Notes: generated by a model from the sequence alone, not told the origin. DNA of 46,855 nucleotides from an uncultured Acidobacteriia bacterium (GCA_903909435.1 CAIVVT010000125.1:1-46855); one strand, 5' to 3'; counted from the stretch's first letter, positions 7,294 to 16,598 are shown. Numbers and translations are program-made.

Positions 7294-8526
7294 ATGCACC
7301 CGAGACAACTTCGAATTGGCTTCATCGGCAGTGGGTTCATCGCGAGGTTCCACCTGCGGTCGCTAATCGGCGTCCGTAACGCCGTGGTGACGGGCGTGTA
7401 CAGTCCATCCGACGCTCGCCGGCAGTCGTTTGCAGTCCAGGCTCAGGAACTTGGACTCGGTCCGTGCACGCCGCGCGAATCGCTCCGGGCGCTCGTGTGC
7501 GCCGCGGATGTGGATGCGCTTTGGATCGTCGCGCCGAACCACGAGCGCATCGCGATCATGAAGGAGATCCACCGGTACGTTACGTCCGGTGAGTCGCACG
7601 TCTTCGCGGTCGCCTGCGAAAAACCTCTTGCCAGAACGATCGCCGAAGCCCGCGAGATGCTGCGCCTCTCGACAGCTGCTGGGCTGAACCACGGCTACTT
7701 GGAAAATCAGGTCTTCTCATCGGGCGTTCAGGCAGGTAAGGAGATCATATGGCGCCGAGCAGTACCAAGCGGCGGCCGACCCTATATCGCGCGAGCCTCC
7801 GAGGAGCACGGCGGCCCACACGAACCATGGTTTTGGCAGGGTGAAAAGCAAGGCGGCGGTGCGTTATCGGACATGATGTGCCACAGCGTCGAAGTGGGTC
7901 GGTACCTGCTCACGGCCCCAAATGAGCCACGCGCCAGTCTGCGACCAGTCAGCGTGACGGCGACCGTGGCGAATCTAAAGTGGACCCGCCCGCGGTACGC
8001 GGATTGGCTGCGTACGAATATGGGAACACAGGTCGACTACCGCCGCAGGCCCTCCGAGGACTTCGCACGAGGTTTGGTTCGGTTCGAGGATCCGGAAGGG
8101 CAAGAAGTGATCGTCGAGGCTGCTGCATCTTGGGCCTATGTCGGCGCCGGCCTGCGGATCCAACTGGAACTTCTAGGCCCCGAGTATTCGATGGACTTCA
8201 ATACCCTCCAGAGCGGCCTCAACGTCTTCCTATCTCGGAACATCGAGGGTGGCCAAGGAGAGGACCTCGTGGAAAAGCAGAACGCCGAGCAAGGCCAGAT
8301 GCCCGTGCTTCCGGACGAAGCGACGATTTATGGGTATACGCTCGAAAATCGTCATATGGTCGAATCCTTCCTCTTGGGCAGGCCGCCGATCGAAACGTTC
8401 GAGGATGGACTCGGCGTCGTTGAGCTATTGATGGCGATGTATCGATCAGCCGAGATCGGTGCGGTAGTCCACTTTCCCCTCGAGGGACTCGAGGATTACG
8501 TGCCACTTGTCGCGAGGCCCGCGTAA
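7294..8526 (+). CDS. Gfo/Idh/MocA-family NAD(P)-dependent oxidoreductase
   Basis: A 410-residue cytoplasmic oxidoreductase. The N-terminal dinucleotide fold starts at GFIGSGFIARFHLRSL (about 9-24); the family's CEKPLA motif has Lys110 and Pro111 (EKP 109-111), and the catalytic-type histidine sits in DMMCHSVE (His197). A GAGGGG ribosome-binding site lies five bases before ATG 7294. The family interconverts sugar hydroxyls and ketones, including 3-keto sugars. With the divergent GMC pair and two TIM-barrel proteins it fits a 3-keto-sugar pathway, perhaps reducing a keto product back after bond cleavage. It has no Tat or Sec signal, unlike the two neighbouring TIM-barrel lipoproteins. Substrate unknown. 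Confidence 0.85.
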   Translation: MHPRQLRIGFIGSGFIARFHLRSLIGVRNAVVTGVYSPSDARRQSFAVQAQELGLGPCTPRESLRALVCAADVDALWIVAPNHERIAIMKEIHRYVTSGESHVFAVACEKPLARTIAEAREMLRLSTAAGLNHGYLENQVFSSGVQAGKEIIWRRAVPSGGRPYIARASEEHGGPHEPWFWQGEKQGGGALSDMMCHSVEVGRYLLTAPNEPRASLRPVSVTATVANLKWTRPRYADWLRTNMGTQVDYRRRPSEDFARGLVRFEDPEGQEVIVEAAASWAYVGAGLRIQLELLGPEYSMDFNTLQSGLNVFLSRNIEGGQGEDLVEKQNAEQGQMPVLPDEATIYGYTLENRHMVESFLLGRPPIETFEDGLGVVELLMAMYRSAEIGAVVHFPLEGLEDYVPLVARPA

Positions 8527-8560
8527 ATCTGCCACATAGGCGTACTGAGCCGATCGGGCA

Positions 8561-9436
8561 TTACTGATGCAGCCGTTCGAGGGCGCGTAATGAATTGGCG
8601 GCCGAAGCCATGCCGTCCTTGGGCTCATCGTGCTCGACGAAGTAGTGGCGCACGCCGCTGCTGGCCGCAATTTGCAGTAGGTTCTCGAAGTCGAGTGTTC
8701 CGGCGCCGACGTCCGCGATCGAGCCGTCGATCGCCATATCCTTGACATGACACATCCGGACGCGGCCACTGTGCTCACGAAGGAAGGCTGCCGAATCGCA
8801 TGCCGCCTTCGAGATCCAATACAAGTCGAGCTCAAAATCGACCAAGCCCGGAGCGGTCTGCGCCAAGAGCACGTCGATCGGGCGCACGCCGTCCACCGGA
8901 CGGAACTCGAAGTCATGATTGTGATAGGCGAAGCGGAGGCCGTGATCCGCGCAACGTCTGGCGAATTGGTTGAGTCGGTTCGCGAGGACTCTATAGTCGT
9001 CGAGGTTTCTCCTCGCAGTCTGTGGCAACCACCCGAGCACGACGTATTCATGCCCAATTTCCAACGCGGTTGCGATAGTGAGGTCCGGTTGCTGAGTGAT
9101 TTGCTCGAACTCCACGTGGCCTGATGGTGCACGTAATCCAGCTGCTTTCACGATCTCACGAATCCGCTTCGGCCTCTGGCCGAAGTATCCGGCGAATTCG
9201 ACGTTTGTGTAGCCAAGGTCGGCTACACGCTGCAGCGTGGTGGCGATTTCCTCGCGCATGTAATCGCGAACCGTATAGAGCTGGAGCCCGATGTTCCGTC
9301 GTCGGCCGGTGCCTGAGCCAGGGCCTGTCGTGCAACCGACTGCCGCGAGTGCCCCGGCGGTCGCGACCATTTGGGCGAGGAAGGAGCGCCGGCCATACCT
9401 AGCGGCTGGTACTTTGGGGCTGACCCTGATGCTCAC
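8561..9436 (-). CDS. Second Tat-lipoprotein TIM-barrel sugar isomerase/epimerase
   Basis: The 291-residue product carries a twin-arginine signal (GRRSFLAQ, Arg16-Arg17) and a lipobox AVGC (Cys35), then an AP-endonuclease-2-type TIM barrel: IGLQLYTVRDY, FAYHNHDFEF, FELDLYWI, CHVKDMA and YFVEHDEP supply the usual metal and acid residues. Its GTG start overlaps the TGA of the MFS gene upstream (GTGA), so the two are translationally coupled. It has the same fold, motifs and anchoring as the protein encoded at 3939, so they are probably paralogues acting on the periplasmic face. The partner transporter suggests that the product is then imported. A 3-keto-glycoside lyase or epimerase role is inferred, not shown. 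Confidence 0.82.
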   Translation of the reverse strand: MSIRVSPKVPAARYGRRSFLAQMVATAGALAAVGCTTGPGSGTGRRRNIGLQLYTVRDYMREEIATTLQRVADLGYTNVEFAGYFGQRPKRIREIVKAAGLRAPSGHVEFEQITQQPDLTIATALEIGHEYVVLGWLPQTARRNLDDYRVLANRLNQFARRCADHGLRFAYHNHDFEFRPVDGVRPIDVLLAQTAPGLVDFELDLYWISKAACDSAAFLREHSGRVRMCHVKDMAIDGSIADVGAGTLDFENLLQIAASSGVRHYFVEHDEPKDGMASAANSLRALERLHQ

Positions 9437-10689
9437 CGTCGGCTGCTCGGGTTCTCCTCAGGGCTGCCCGGGGATCCGGTTCGGTCGTGGAAGAATGCTC
9501 CAAACACGATCATCACCATGCCGGCCAGCGCCGCCGGCAGTAGCCAGAACGTCGAGAATTGGCTGGCTGTAAGGGTGGCCTGGGTGCCGAGGAAGTGGCT
9601 GTAGACCATTCCACCGATCTGTGCGCCGAGCAACATGCCAACGCCATACGTGAGCAGGACGAACAGGGCCTGTGCCTGCCCACGAATTGCGGGTGACGCG
9701 TGGCGATCCACGTAGATCTGGCCGGTCACGAAGAAGAAGTCATAGCACACGCCGTGCAAAAGAATGCCAGCAACGATGGCTGAGGTCACACCGCCGGCAG
9801 CTCCCAACGAGAACAGGAGATACCGCACGCCCCACGCCCCCATGCCGATCACCAGCATCCACTTGACTCCGAGTCGCGCGAACAGAAGTGGCATTATGAG
9901 CATGAACCCGACCTCCGATACCTGACCGAGTGTCTGGACTCCAGCGATGTGCGAGAACCCCGCCGACGCGAGGAAGAGCTGCGTGAAGTTGTAGTAGGCT
10001 GCGAGAGGGATGCAGATCACCAAGGAACTCGCGAGAAATAGCATAAATGATGGTGATCCGAGTTCGTGAAGCGCATCCAGGCCCACGATGCTGCGCAGTG
10101 AAATGACTTGCCGACGACCTTCCGGCGCGGTTGCTGGCAGCGTTAGGCTGTACAGACCAAGCGCGAATCCAACCGCGGCGACGGCGTACAGAGGAAGGGC
10201 GGATTGCTCTGGAAGACTATCCGTCAGGAAGTGTCCCAGCCCGTAGCTGATCAGAACTCCGGACACAATCCATCCGAGTGTCCCGAACACGCGAATTTTG
10301 GGGAATTCACGCTCTGGGTTGCGCAGGTGACGCATCACGAGCGCGGACGAGAGCGCGAGTGTGGGCATGTAGCACATGTTGTAAGCGAGCAACAACACTA
10401 TGAAAAGCGACGGGTGCCCAGTCGCGCTTGGCACCATCGCCATCACGGCGCCGCCGGTTAGGTGGAGGATCGCGAGGACCTTTTCCGTCGCGAAGTATCG
10501 GTCAGCGATGAACCCGACAAAGAAGGGGGCTATGACGGCCGCGAGTGGGTTCACCGTATAGGGCCAGTGAGTGAGGGCCGACATGCCATGGTTCGCCATG
10601 TAGACGGCAATCATGGTGTACCACGCGCCCCAGACAAAAAACTGCAGGAACATGAGCGTGGCGAGTCGCGCGAAGAGCCGTGGGTTCAT
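9433..10689 (-). CDS. MFS transporter, nucleoside:H+ symporter-like (NupG/XapB group)
   Basis: A 418-residue inner-membrane protein with about twelve hydrophobic segments. The N-terminus MNPRLFARLATLMFLQFFVWG, followed by WYTMIAVYM, and the loop GFIADRYFATEKVLA are characteristic of the NupG-type nucleoside/sugar permeases often found in sugar clusters. The frame is open farther upstream, but ATG 10689 is chosen: it starts the first transmembrane helix, has AGGA upstream, and the longer version would add an unlikely arginine-rich tail. It is coupled by a GTGA overlap to the TIM-barrel lipoprotein and is divergent from the TonB receptor, with a copy of the island operator between them. Likely cargo is a mono- or oligosaccharide or nucleoside-like product of periplasmic cleavage. 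Confidence 0.82.
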   Translation of the reverse strand: MNPRLFARLATLMFLQFFVWGAWYTMIAVYMANHGMSALTHWPYTVNPLAAVIAPFFVGFIADRYFATEKVLAILHLTGGAVMAMVPSATGHPSLFIVLLLAYNMCYMPTLALSSALVMRHLRNPEREFPKIRVFGTLGWIVSGVLISYGLGHFLTDSLPEQSALPLYAVAAVGFALGLYSLTLPATAPEGRRQVISLRSIVGLDALHELGSPSFMLFLASSLVICIPLAAYYNFTQLFLASAGFSHIAGVQTLGQVSEVGFMLIMPLLFARLGVKWMLVIGMGAWGVRYLLFSLGAAGGVTSAIVAGILLHGVCYDFFFVTGQIYVDRHASPAIRGQAQALFVLLTYGVGMLLGAQIGGMVYSHFLGTQATLTASQFSTFWLLPAALAGMVMIVFGAFFHDRTGSPGSPEENPSSRR

Positions 10690-10890
10690 GGTGGGTCCTG
10701 AATGTGGATACGGGGCGGAATGGGGGGGATCAGCCGGCGACTCCCGCCGGTCGAGCGAGGCCGAATGGCGCGGCGCTCGTCGCCACGACCTTTGGATGGG
10801 GCTCCTCGTGTGAGTTCCAGCTGAGCTTCGCCGGGCTGGCCGCTTTATTGCGATCAAAAAATATGTGCTAGGATCATCCCGTCCGGTGAA

Positions 10891-10902
10891 ATTATCGTTA
10901 GT
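10891..10902. promoter_or_regulatory. Candidate island operator, copy 3 (ATTATCGTTAGT)
   Basis: The 12-mer differs by two bases from the palindromic core at 14344-14355. It sits 63 bases before the TonB-receptor start, in the 276-base divergent gap to the MFS gene, a position suited to controlling outer-membrane uptake. The remainder of the gap (10690-10965) shows an A/T-rich patch at 10856-10866 but no other element I can name. Confidence 0.5.
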
Positions 10903-10965
10903 TTAGGAAATTGATCCGCGAATTGAAAGCTCGAGCACATCCATAACAGCACCCCGGGGGGTAGC

Positions 10966-13173
10966 ATGGCCGCGCGTCTGACACCGATTGGGATTACCGC
11001 GTTAATTGCCCCGACGCTGCTCGTCGGATCCGTTGCCTGTGCCGAGGGGACTGCCGGTGAGAAGGCGCGGGATCGGACGTCGGCGGTGCTGGATGAGGTC
11101 GTCGTCACGGCGCGCAAGCGCGAGGAGCGACTGATCGATGTACCGATGGCGATCAGTTCCTACGCTGGACCGATGCTTGAGCAGACGGGTGTCGACAATG
11201 TCACGGACCTCTACGGGACGGCACCGAGTGTCTACTTCGTTCCTGCCGATTCCGGTGGTCCGTACAACGCGGACGCACAGCGTCTGGTGATACGGGGCAT
11301 CGGCGCAACGCCGATTATCGAGCCGGGTGTCGGCATCTTCGTAGACGGCGTCTACCAGCCGGATCTCGCGCTCGACATGGACTTCGCCAACATTGAACGC
11401 GTTGAATTGTTGCGCGGTCCTCAAGGCACATTGTTTGGTCGCAATACAGAGGGTGGTGCCCTGAATATCATCACCCAAAAGCCGGGTGATTCCTTTGAAG
11501 CCAAGGTGAAGGCCGACTACGGTTCGTTCAGCACCTATGGGTTGCAGGGCTATGTTGCGGGGCCGGTCTCAACTGGAACCTCTATCTCGTTATCAGCCGG
11601 GTACCAAAAGAGCGACGGTTTTATAGAAAATGTAACGCTGAATCGGCCTCAGACCGGATTCGAAAAGGAGACCGGTCGCTTTAGGCTGGTGTCGCGCCTG
11701 TCCGATACGCTGTCGATTGATTTTCTTCTAGAGGCGAGCAAGCGCCGAGGTGGCGACCTTGGCATCGGCGTACCTCAGAGCGGACTCGCCCACTACCAAA
11801 CGTTCAACTCGGACTACCGAGATGGCATTGACGACGTGGTCGGCAGTCACTTCAAGGTCAATTGGGACCTCAAATGGGCTACATTTCACTCGATCACCGG
11901 CGTCAGACGCGCGTCAAGCGATGCGTTCAAGGATACCGATGGTGGCCCAACGCTGGGAAACATCGAGTTGGACCATCTAAAGCAGAGAACGGTATCGCAG
12001 GAATTCAGGCTCGAGTCACCCGAGAACAGTGGTTCCTGGAGATGGACGGCAGGTCTGTACTACTTCGACGAGGACTATGCGTTCACGCAGGTCATCACCC
12101 CGGGAGCGGACGCACCGTGTGCCGCTGACTTCAGCTGCCCGACGCCCCCGACGCTGACCGCAAATCAGTGGTACGACATTTCGCGAACGGGAGAAGCGGC
12201 GTTCGGGCAGGCAACGTACACAGCAGGGAAGTGGGACTTTACCGTCGGTGAACGCTATTCCCACGAAGCGCCGAAGATCGACTCCTACGTCAACTTCGCG
12301 ATCCCACTCTATGATATCGGGGCGGCCTTCCCCTACGGCGCAAAGACGTCCTTCAACGCATCGACGCCAATGGGCTCAATCACGTTCCATCCGAGCCATG
12401 AAACGTCCTTGTACGCAACAGTCGCACGGGGTTACAAGGCCGGCGGCTTCAACTACTTCGAAGCGTCCCCCGCGGAATTCGCCCCATTTGATAACGAGTT
12501 CACGACGAGCTACGAATTTGGCGTAAAGAGCGAATTGTTCGACCGTCGGCTAGCCATCAATGGCGACGTCTTCTACACGAATATTTCCGGCCAGCAAATT
12601 GAGGCGCGCTTCTTCGATTCGTTCGGAAATCCGACCAATATCGTGTACAACCTGGGGAAGAGCCGTGCAAGCGGTCTTGAGCTCGAGCTGCAGGCGAGGC
12701 CGGTGCCGCGCCTAACACTTTCGGCGTCCTACAGCTACACGGACACGAAGTATGTGAGCTTCGACTACAGCGGTATCAGTAACGGCGCGGAGCAGAGCGT
12801 CGCTAATCTGGTCGGAACGCCGTTTGCCGGTGTCCCCAAGAACCTCGCCTCCATATCAGCAACCTATACGTATCCGCTCGATGCCGGCCGCGCGCTGCGC
12901 AGCTACGTGTCATCCCGTTTCGTCGGGAGCCAGTACAGCGCGCCCTATGTGCTGAATGGAACGCTCGTGAGCAACAATACCCCCGGATATTCGCTGACGT
13001 CCGTGGGCATTGCGCTAGACGCTGACCGCTGGAGCGCTTCCTTGCACGTCAGCAATGTGTTCGACAAGCAGGTCTTGCTCGCAAAGGGGCTCGGCTCCTA
13101 CTACACGTCGGAGCCGTCCTACGTCGTCGGGATGCCGCGCAACGTTGGTCTGTCACTGACCTATCATTGGTAA
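10966..13173 (+). CDS. TonB-dependent outer-membrane receptor
   Basis: A 735-residue receptor with an N-terminal signal peptide (about 1-26), a TonB-box-like LDEVVVTARK at about 42-51, a plug domain (about 55-165, including RIERVELLRGPQ-type sequence and the GTLFGRNTEGGALNI end motif) and a 22-strand beta-barrel ending in aromatic Trp (LSLTYHW). There is no N-terminal signalling extension, so it is not a FecA-type transducer. A G-rich ribosome-binding site precedes the ATG. It probably imports the complex substrate of the island across the outer membrane. Its stop overlaps the RidA start (TAATG), an unusual pairing. Receptors of this style occur in Sphingomonad and Xanthomonad catabolic loci. 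Confidence 0.93.
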   Translation: MAARLTPIGITALIAPTLLVGSVACAEGTAGEKARDRTSAVLDEVVVTARKREERLIDVPMAISSYAGPMLEQTGVDNVTDLYGTAPSVYFVPADSGGPYNADAQRLVIRGIGATPIIEPGVGIFVDGVYQPDLALDMDFANIERVELLRGPQGTLFGRNTEGGALNIITQKPGDSFEAKVKADYGSFSTYGLQGYVAGPVSTGTSISLSAGYQKSDGFIENVTLNRPQTGFEKETGRFRLVSRLSDTLSIDFLLEASKRRGGDLGIGVPQSGLAHYQTFNSDYRDGIDDVVGSHFKVNWDLKWATFHSITGVRRASSDAFKDTDGGPTLGNIELDHLKQRTVSQEFRLESPENSGSWRWTAGLYYFDEDYAFTQVITPGADAPCAADFSCPTPPTLTANQWYDISRTGEAAFGQATYTAGKWDFTVGERYSHEAPKIDSYVNFAIPLYDIGAAFPYGAKTSFNASTPMGSITFHPSHETSLYATVARGYKAGGFNYFEASPAEFAPFDNEFTTSYEFGVKSELFDRRLAINGDVFYTNISGQQIEARFFDSFGNPTNIVYNLGKSRASGLELELQARPVPRLTLSASYSYTDTKYVSFDYSGISNGAEQSVANLVGTPFAGVPKNLASISATYTYPLDAGRALRSYVSSRFVGSQYSAPYVLNGTLVSNNTPGYSLTSVGIALDADRWSASLHVSNVFDKQVLLAKGLGSYYTSEPSYVVGMPRNVGLSLTYHW

Positions 13174-13535
13174 TGGTGACCACTCCGATGATTACCAGGA
13201 TTCAAGCAGGCAAGAGAATGTCTCAGGTCGTCGTTCACGGGAACACGGCCTACCTTGCGGGGCAAGTCGCCGTGGATATCGGCGCGGACATAAGCGTGCA
13301 GACGGCCCAGGTGCTGGAGAAGATCGACCGGTTGCTCGCGGCGGCAGGTACCGACAAGAGTCGGTTATTGTCCGTGACTGTGTTCTTGACGGACATTCGA
13401 TCATTTGCCGAAATGAACGCGGTGTGGGACTCCTGGGTTCCGGCAGATGCCAGCCCTGCACGCGCCACGATCCAGGCGCGTCTGGCAAATCCTGCTTACC
13501 GCGTCGAGATGCAGGCAATTGCCGCACTCCCGTAG
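13173..13535 (+). CDS. RidA/YjgF/UK114-family protein
   Basis: A 120-residue RidA-family protein. The key arginine of deaminase-type members is present (Arg97 in ASPARATIQ), and the C-terminal VEMQAIA supplies Glu112. The ATG at 13173 shares bases with the TAA of the TonB receptor, so translation is coupled. RidA proteins hydrolyse reactive enamines/imines formed when amino acids or amino compounds are deaminated. Its presence suggests that an enamine or imine intermediate arises in the pathway, which would fit amino sugar or cyclic amide breakdown (inference). Confidence 0.88.
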   Translation: MVTTPMITRIQAGKRMSQVVVHGNTAYLAGQVAVDIGADISVQTAQVLEKIDRLLAAAGTDKSRLLSVTVFLTDIRSFAEMNAVWDSWVPADASPARATIQARLANPAYRVEMQAIAALP

Positions 13536-13561
13536 AGGGAGGCGAACAGGGTCGCTGGCGG

Positions 13562-14218
13562 CTATTTGCTCTTCGGATGCGAGTGTTCGGTGATCAGGGC
13601 GATGACCCAGCGGATGTGCTGGCTCCAGGCGCGTTCGGCACCGCGACTGTCCCCGCTGCTTAACGCCTTGCCGACCTTTAGATAGTTCGCTGTATAGCGA
13701 TCCCAATAATCGTCCGGGAGGCAGTCCGCCAATTGCCTGTAGAAGTACTCAAGATGAATCCGGTTCAGAATCGGATTCAGGTAGGAATTTCCGGAGTAGT
13801 CATTCACGAGCCTGTGTGAGGATGCAATCGCTGCAAAAAAATCGTGCGGATTGCGTCGCTTTCCAGCATCGGTGATGGAGTCGAGCTTTGCGGTGATCTC
13901 GCCCCGGAATTTTGCGTCCTTGAGGCGCGCCGATATCAGTCGAAGAGCGACCAGGCCCGTCGCCTCAAGCACTTGTAGCCCGTCAATGAAAGTCTGGTGC
14001 GTCAGAGTCATGACGCTTGCGCCCTTATTCGGGCGTATCTCGACCAGCCCCTCGCCAACGAGGATATGCAGTGCCTCGCGCACCGGCGCCAAGCTGGTGT
14101 GAAGTTGCCGGGCGAGTTCCGAAGTAATTAGGCGCTGTCCTGGGGCATACCGGCCACGCTGGATCCCGGTTCGAATTTCTGCGAGAACGGTTTCAACGCT
14201 CTTGTTGGTCTTGGGCAT
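13562..14218 (-). CDS. GntR-family regulator, FCD (FadR C-terminal-type) subgroup
   Basis: A 218-residue regulator with an N-terminal winged helix (about 8-72; SELARQLHTSLAPVREAL is the recognition region and EIRPNKGASV the wing) and an all-helical FCD ligand domain with candidate metal histidines in SSHRLVNDY, RIHLEYFY and SQHIRW. Such proteins usually repress catabolic operons until an organic-acid-like ligand binds. It is divergent from the 19-gene operon beginning at 14517, and a perfect 16-bp palindrome lies 124 bases upstream of its start. As the only intact regulator in the window, it is the prime candidate for the motif shared by five promoters (inference). Confidence 0.9.
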   Translation of the reverse strand: MPKTNKSVETVLAEIRTGIQRGRYAPGQRLITSELARQLHTSLAPVREALHILVGEGLVEIRPNKGASVMTLTHQTFIDGLQVLEATGLVALRLISARLKDAKFRGEITAKLDSITDAGKRRNPHDFFAAIASSHRLVNDYSGNSYLNPILNRIHLEYFYRQLADCLPDDYWDRYTANYLKVGKALSSGDSRGAERAWSQHIRWVIALITEHSHPKSK

Positions 14219-14341
14219 TGCTGGAGTTCCGAAACGCTCTGGATTGTGTGCCCTACAGGTAATGCGATTCTACCAGCGATGACTCGGGGATGTGCATTTG
14301 GCGCGCGCGACCGGCTAACAAATCCAATATATCGTAGGTTG

Positions 14342-14357
14342 CAATTATCGATAATTG
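14342..14357. promoter_or_regulatory. Candidate island operator, copy 4: perfect 16-bp palindrome
   Basis: CAATTATCGATAATTG is its own reverse complement. Related fragments flank it: ATATCGTAG at about 14329 and GCGATAACG at about 14359, so several half-sites lie in phase. It is in the 298-base divergent gap between the FCD-GntR gene and the big operon, where it could serve for autorepression and control of both directions. Its core ATTATCGATAAT is the best-symmetry version of the motif seen at 3901, 7214, 10891 and 38943. Confidence 0.6.
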
Positions 14358-14516
14358 GCGATAACGTCAGTTGCGTCTGGCGATGGTTGGCCCTGTGCGC
14401 ATTTCGATGACGGCACGGCTTGCCGCCCAGCCGGGGTGCTCGCTAGGCCAACTCAATTCGGTGCCTCGCGATGGGTTATGTGCCGCCGACCTGGGCTCGG
14501 ATCTTGAGGAACAGCC

Positions 14517-16598
14517 GTGCGATTTGCCTGCGATACCGGAGGAACCTTCACGGACCTCGTCGTCGAGCACGATGACGGTTCTTGGACGATGCACAAGGCA
14601 CCCACGGTTCCGGAAGATCCCTCTTCAGGGGTACTGGACGCCCTGGGCCTCGCGGCCACGCAAGCCGGAATGGAACTGGGAGCATTCCTGGCCGCCGGCG
14701 AAAGCTTCATTCACGGGACGACGCACGCCCTCAACGCAGTATTGACGGGCAATACCGCCAGGACAGCTCTGTTGACAACGCAGGGCCACCGGGACGTTCT
14801 CTACTTGCGCGAGGGTGGAAGGGTCGATCCATTCAACCATACTGTCGGTTATCCACGGCCGTATATAGAGCGGGCACTGACGCTCGAGGTTGCCGAACGA
14901 ATCGACGCTGATGGTGTCGTCCTGATTCCGCTTGACGGCGCTACGGTCGGTCCAATCATCGAGCAACTTCGCGCTTCTCGAGTCGAGGCGGTTGCGATAT
15001 GCCTGCTGTGGTCGATCGTCAATCCCGCACACGAGCAGCTCCTCGGGAAACTCATCCGGGAAGGGCTCCCGGGCGTGCCCGTGACGCTCTCGCATGAATT
15101 GATTCCGATTGCACGAGAATATCGGCGTGCCTCCGCAACGGCCATCAATGCGTCGCTGGTTCCCTTGATGGGCAAATATCTGGGCGGGCTGACCGCTCGG
15201 CTCCGCGCCGTCGGGTTCTGCGGCCGTGTGCTCATGCTCACATCTCAAGGCGGAATGCAGGACGTCGATGACGTTGCGATATTCCCGATACGACTCATTA
15301 ACTCAGGCCCGTCGATGGCTCCAGGTGGCGGGAGTGCGCTCGTTCGAAGCCATACCCTGGCGCACGACTTGATTGTCGCCGATACAGGGGGCACGACGTA
15401 CGACGTAAGCCTTGTCCGAAACGGAGTCGTGCCATTCACACGTGAGAGCTGGATCGGTGCTCCCTACCGTGGCCACATGTCCGGGCTACCTTCTGTGGAC
15501 GTCAAAAGCGTGGGTGCCGGTGGAGGTTCCATTGCGTGGGTTGACGCTGGTGGCGTACTGCACGTTGGTCCGCGCAGTGCAGGCGCGGTTCCTGGGCCAG
15601 CTTGTTACGCACGCGGTGGTACAGCTGCCACGGTCACCGACGCCGCGTTGGTGCTCGGGTATATCGACCCGGAATTCTTTCTTGGCGGCAGGATGAAACT
15701 CGACGTCACCGCGGCGCAGGAATCAGTGCAACGGACCGTTGCGGCGCCGCTTAGATTTACAACAGAAGAGGCCGCAGCGGCCATCCTCGCCATAGCTACG
15801 GAGAACATGGTTCAGGTGATCGAGGAAATCACTGTGAACCGTGGAGTCGATCCGTCCAAGTCCGCCCTCGTCGGCGGAGGGGGCGCGGCCGGCCTGAACT
15901 CTATTTTCATTGCGCAGCGACTTGGGTGTCCAGAACTGATCATTCCTCCCGCTGGATCCGTGCTCAGCGCCGCTGGTGCGCTGCTCTCAGACCTTTCGAG
16001 CGAAGTGCGCGCAACCTGGTTCGTCACGCTACGCCATTTCGACATTGCGCAGGCCAATCTGGTGTTGGCCGTTCTCGAGGACCGTGCAAACACCTTTATC
16101 GAAGGCGCAGGCCGATTCGCGGTAGCTACATCGATCGACTTTCGCATCGAGGCACGCTACCGAAATCAAGTATGGGAGATTGATCTGCCACTAGAGGCGG
16201 CGCGGTTTGCGGACGCCCAGGCCGTAACCCAATTAGTACAGGCCTTCCACGAGGAACACCGCCGTCTGTTCGCTGTCTGCGACCTCGAGTCGGACATCGA
16301 AATAATTGGCTGGATTGCCACTGCGCGCTGCCGTCTGCATAGGTCCCAGGGCCAGATTGAGATGCGCTCTCCAGAAGTGCGGGGGGGCGGGACCTCGCGG
16401 CGCGCGTATTTCAAAGGATATGGTCGCGTTGACGCCGCCGTACTGCCACTGAACGGCATAAGCGACGGCGAGCTGCGACTCGGGCCAGCGATCGTCGAGA
16501 GTGCATTCACCACCATTGTCATTGACCCGCAGTCGAAGTTCAGGGTCGCGCGCGACGGAACTGTAATTGCCTACCCTGGCAGGCGCTTCGCGGCGTAA
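14517..16598 (+). CDS. hyuA: Hydantoinase/oxoprolinase subunit A (HyuA-type)
   Basis: A 693-residue ATP-dependent cyclic-amide hydrolase subunit. It has an N-terminal ASKHA-type ATPase motif (ACDTGGTFTDLV, about 4-15) and a second phosphate loop (DTGGTTYDVSLV, about 289-300), with the hydantoinase A domain to about 500 and a C-terminal domain typical of N-methylhydantoinase/5-oxoprolinase/acetophenone carboxylase alpha subunits. GTG 14517 is supported by GAGGA six bases upstream and by the family's usual MRFA start. It forms a complex with HyuB, encoded five bases downstream, and opens the activated ring in the cytoplasm. Ketone carboxylation is the alternative chemistry, since the carboxylases share this fold. 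It heads the 19-gene operon. Confidence 0.9.
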   Translation: MRFACDTGGTFTDLVVEHDDGSWTMHKAPTVPEDPSSGVLDALGLAATQAGMELGAFLAAGESFIHGTTHALNAVLTGNTARTALLTTQGHRDVLYLREGGRVDPFNHTVGYPRPYIERALTLEVAERIDADGVVLIPLDGATVGPIIEQLRASRVEAVAICLLWSIVNPAHEQLLGKLIREGLPGVPVTLSHELIPIAREYRRASATAINASLVPLMGKYLGGLTARLRAVGFCGRVLMLTSQGGMQDVDDVAIFPIRLINSGPSMAPGGGSALVRSHTLAHDLIVADTGGTTYDVSLVRNGVVPFTRESWIGAPYRGHMSGLPSVDVKSVGAGGGSIAWVDAGGVLHVGPRSAGAVPGPACYARGGTAATVTDAALVLGYIDPEFFLGGRMKLDVTAAQESVQRTVAAPLRFTTEEAAAAILAIATENMVQVIEEITVNRGVDPSKSALVGGGGAAGLNSIFIAQRLGCPELIIPPAGSVLSAAGALLSDLSSEVRATWFVTLRHFDIAQANLVLAVLEDRANTFIEGAGRFAVATSIDFRIEARYRNQVWEIDLPLEAARFADAQAVTQLVQAFHEEHRRLFAVCDLESDIEIIGWIATARCRLHRSQGQIEMRSPEVRGGGTSRRAYFKGYGRVDAAVLPLNGISDGELRLGPAIVESAFTTIVIDPQSKFRVARDGTVIAYPGRRFAA

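Noticed and set aside
10690-10857. N-terminal extension of the MFS frame
   Set aside because: Arginine- and proline-rich, without a ribosome-binding site, ahead of the first membrane helix; ATG 10689 has AGGA upstream.
13536-13561. Terminator between the convergent RidA and GntR genes
   Set aside because: No stem followed by a T-run could be found in the 26 bases.
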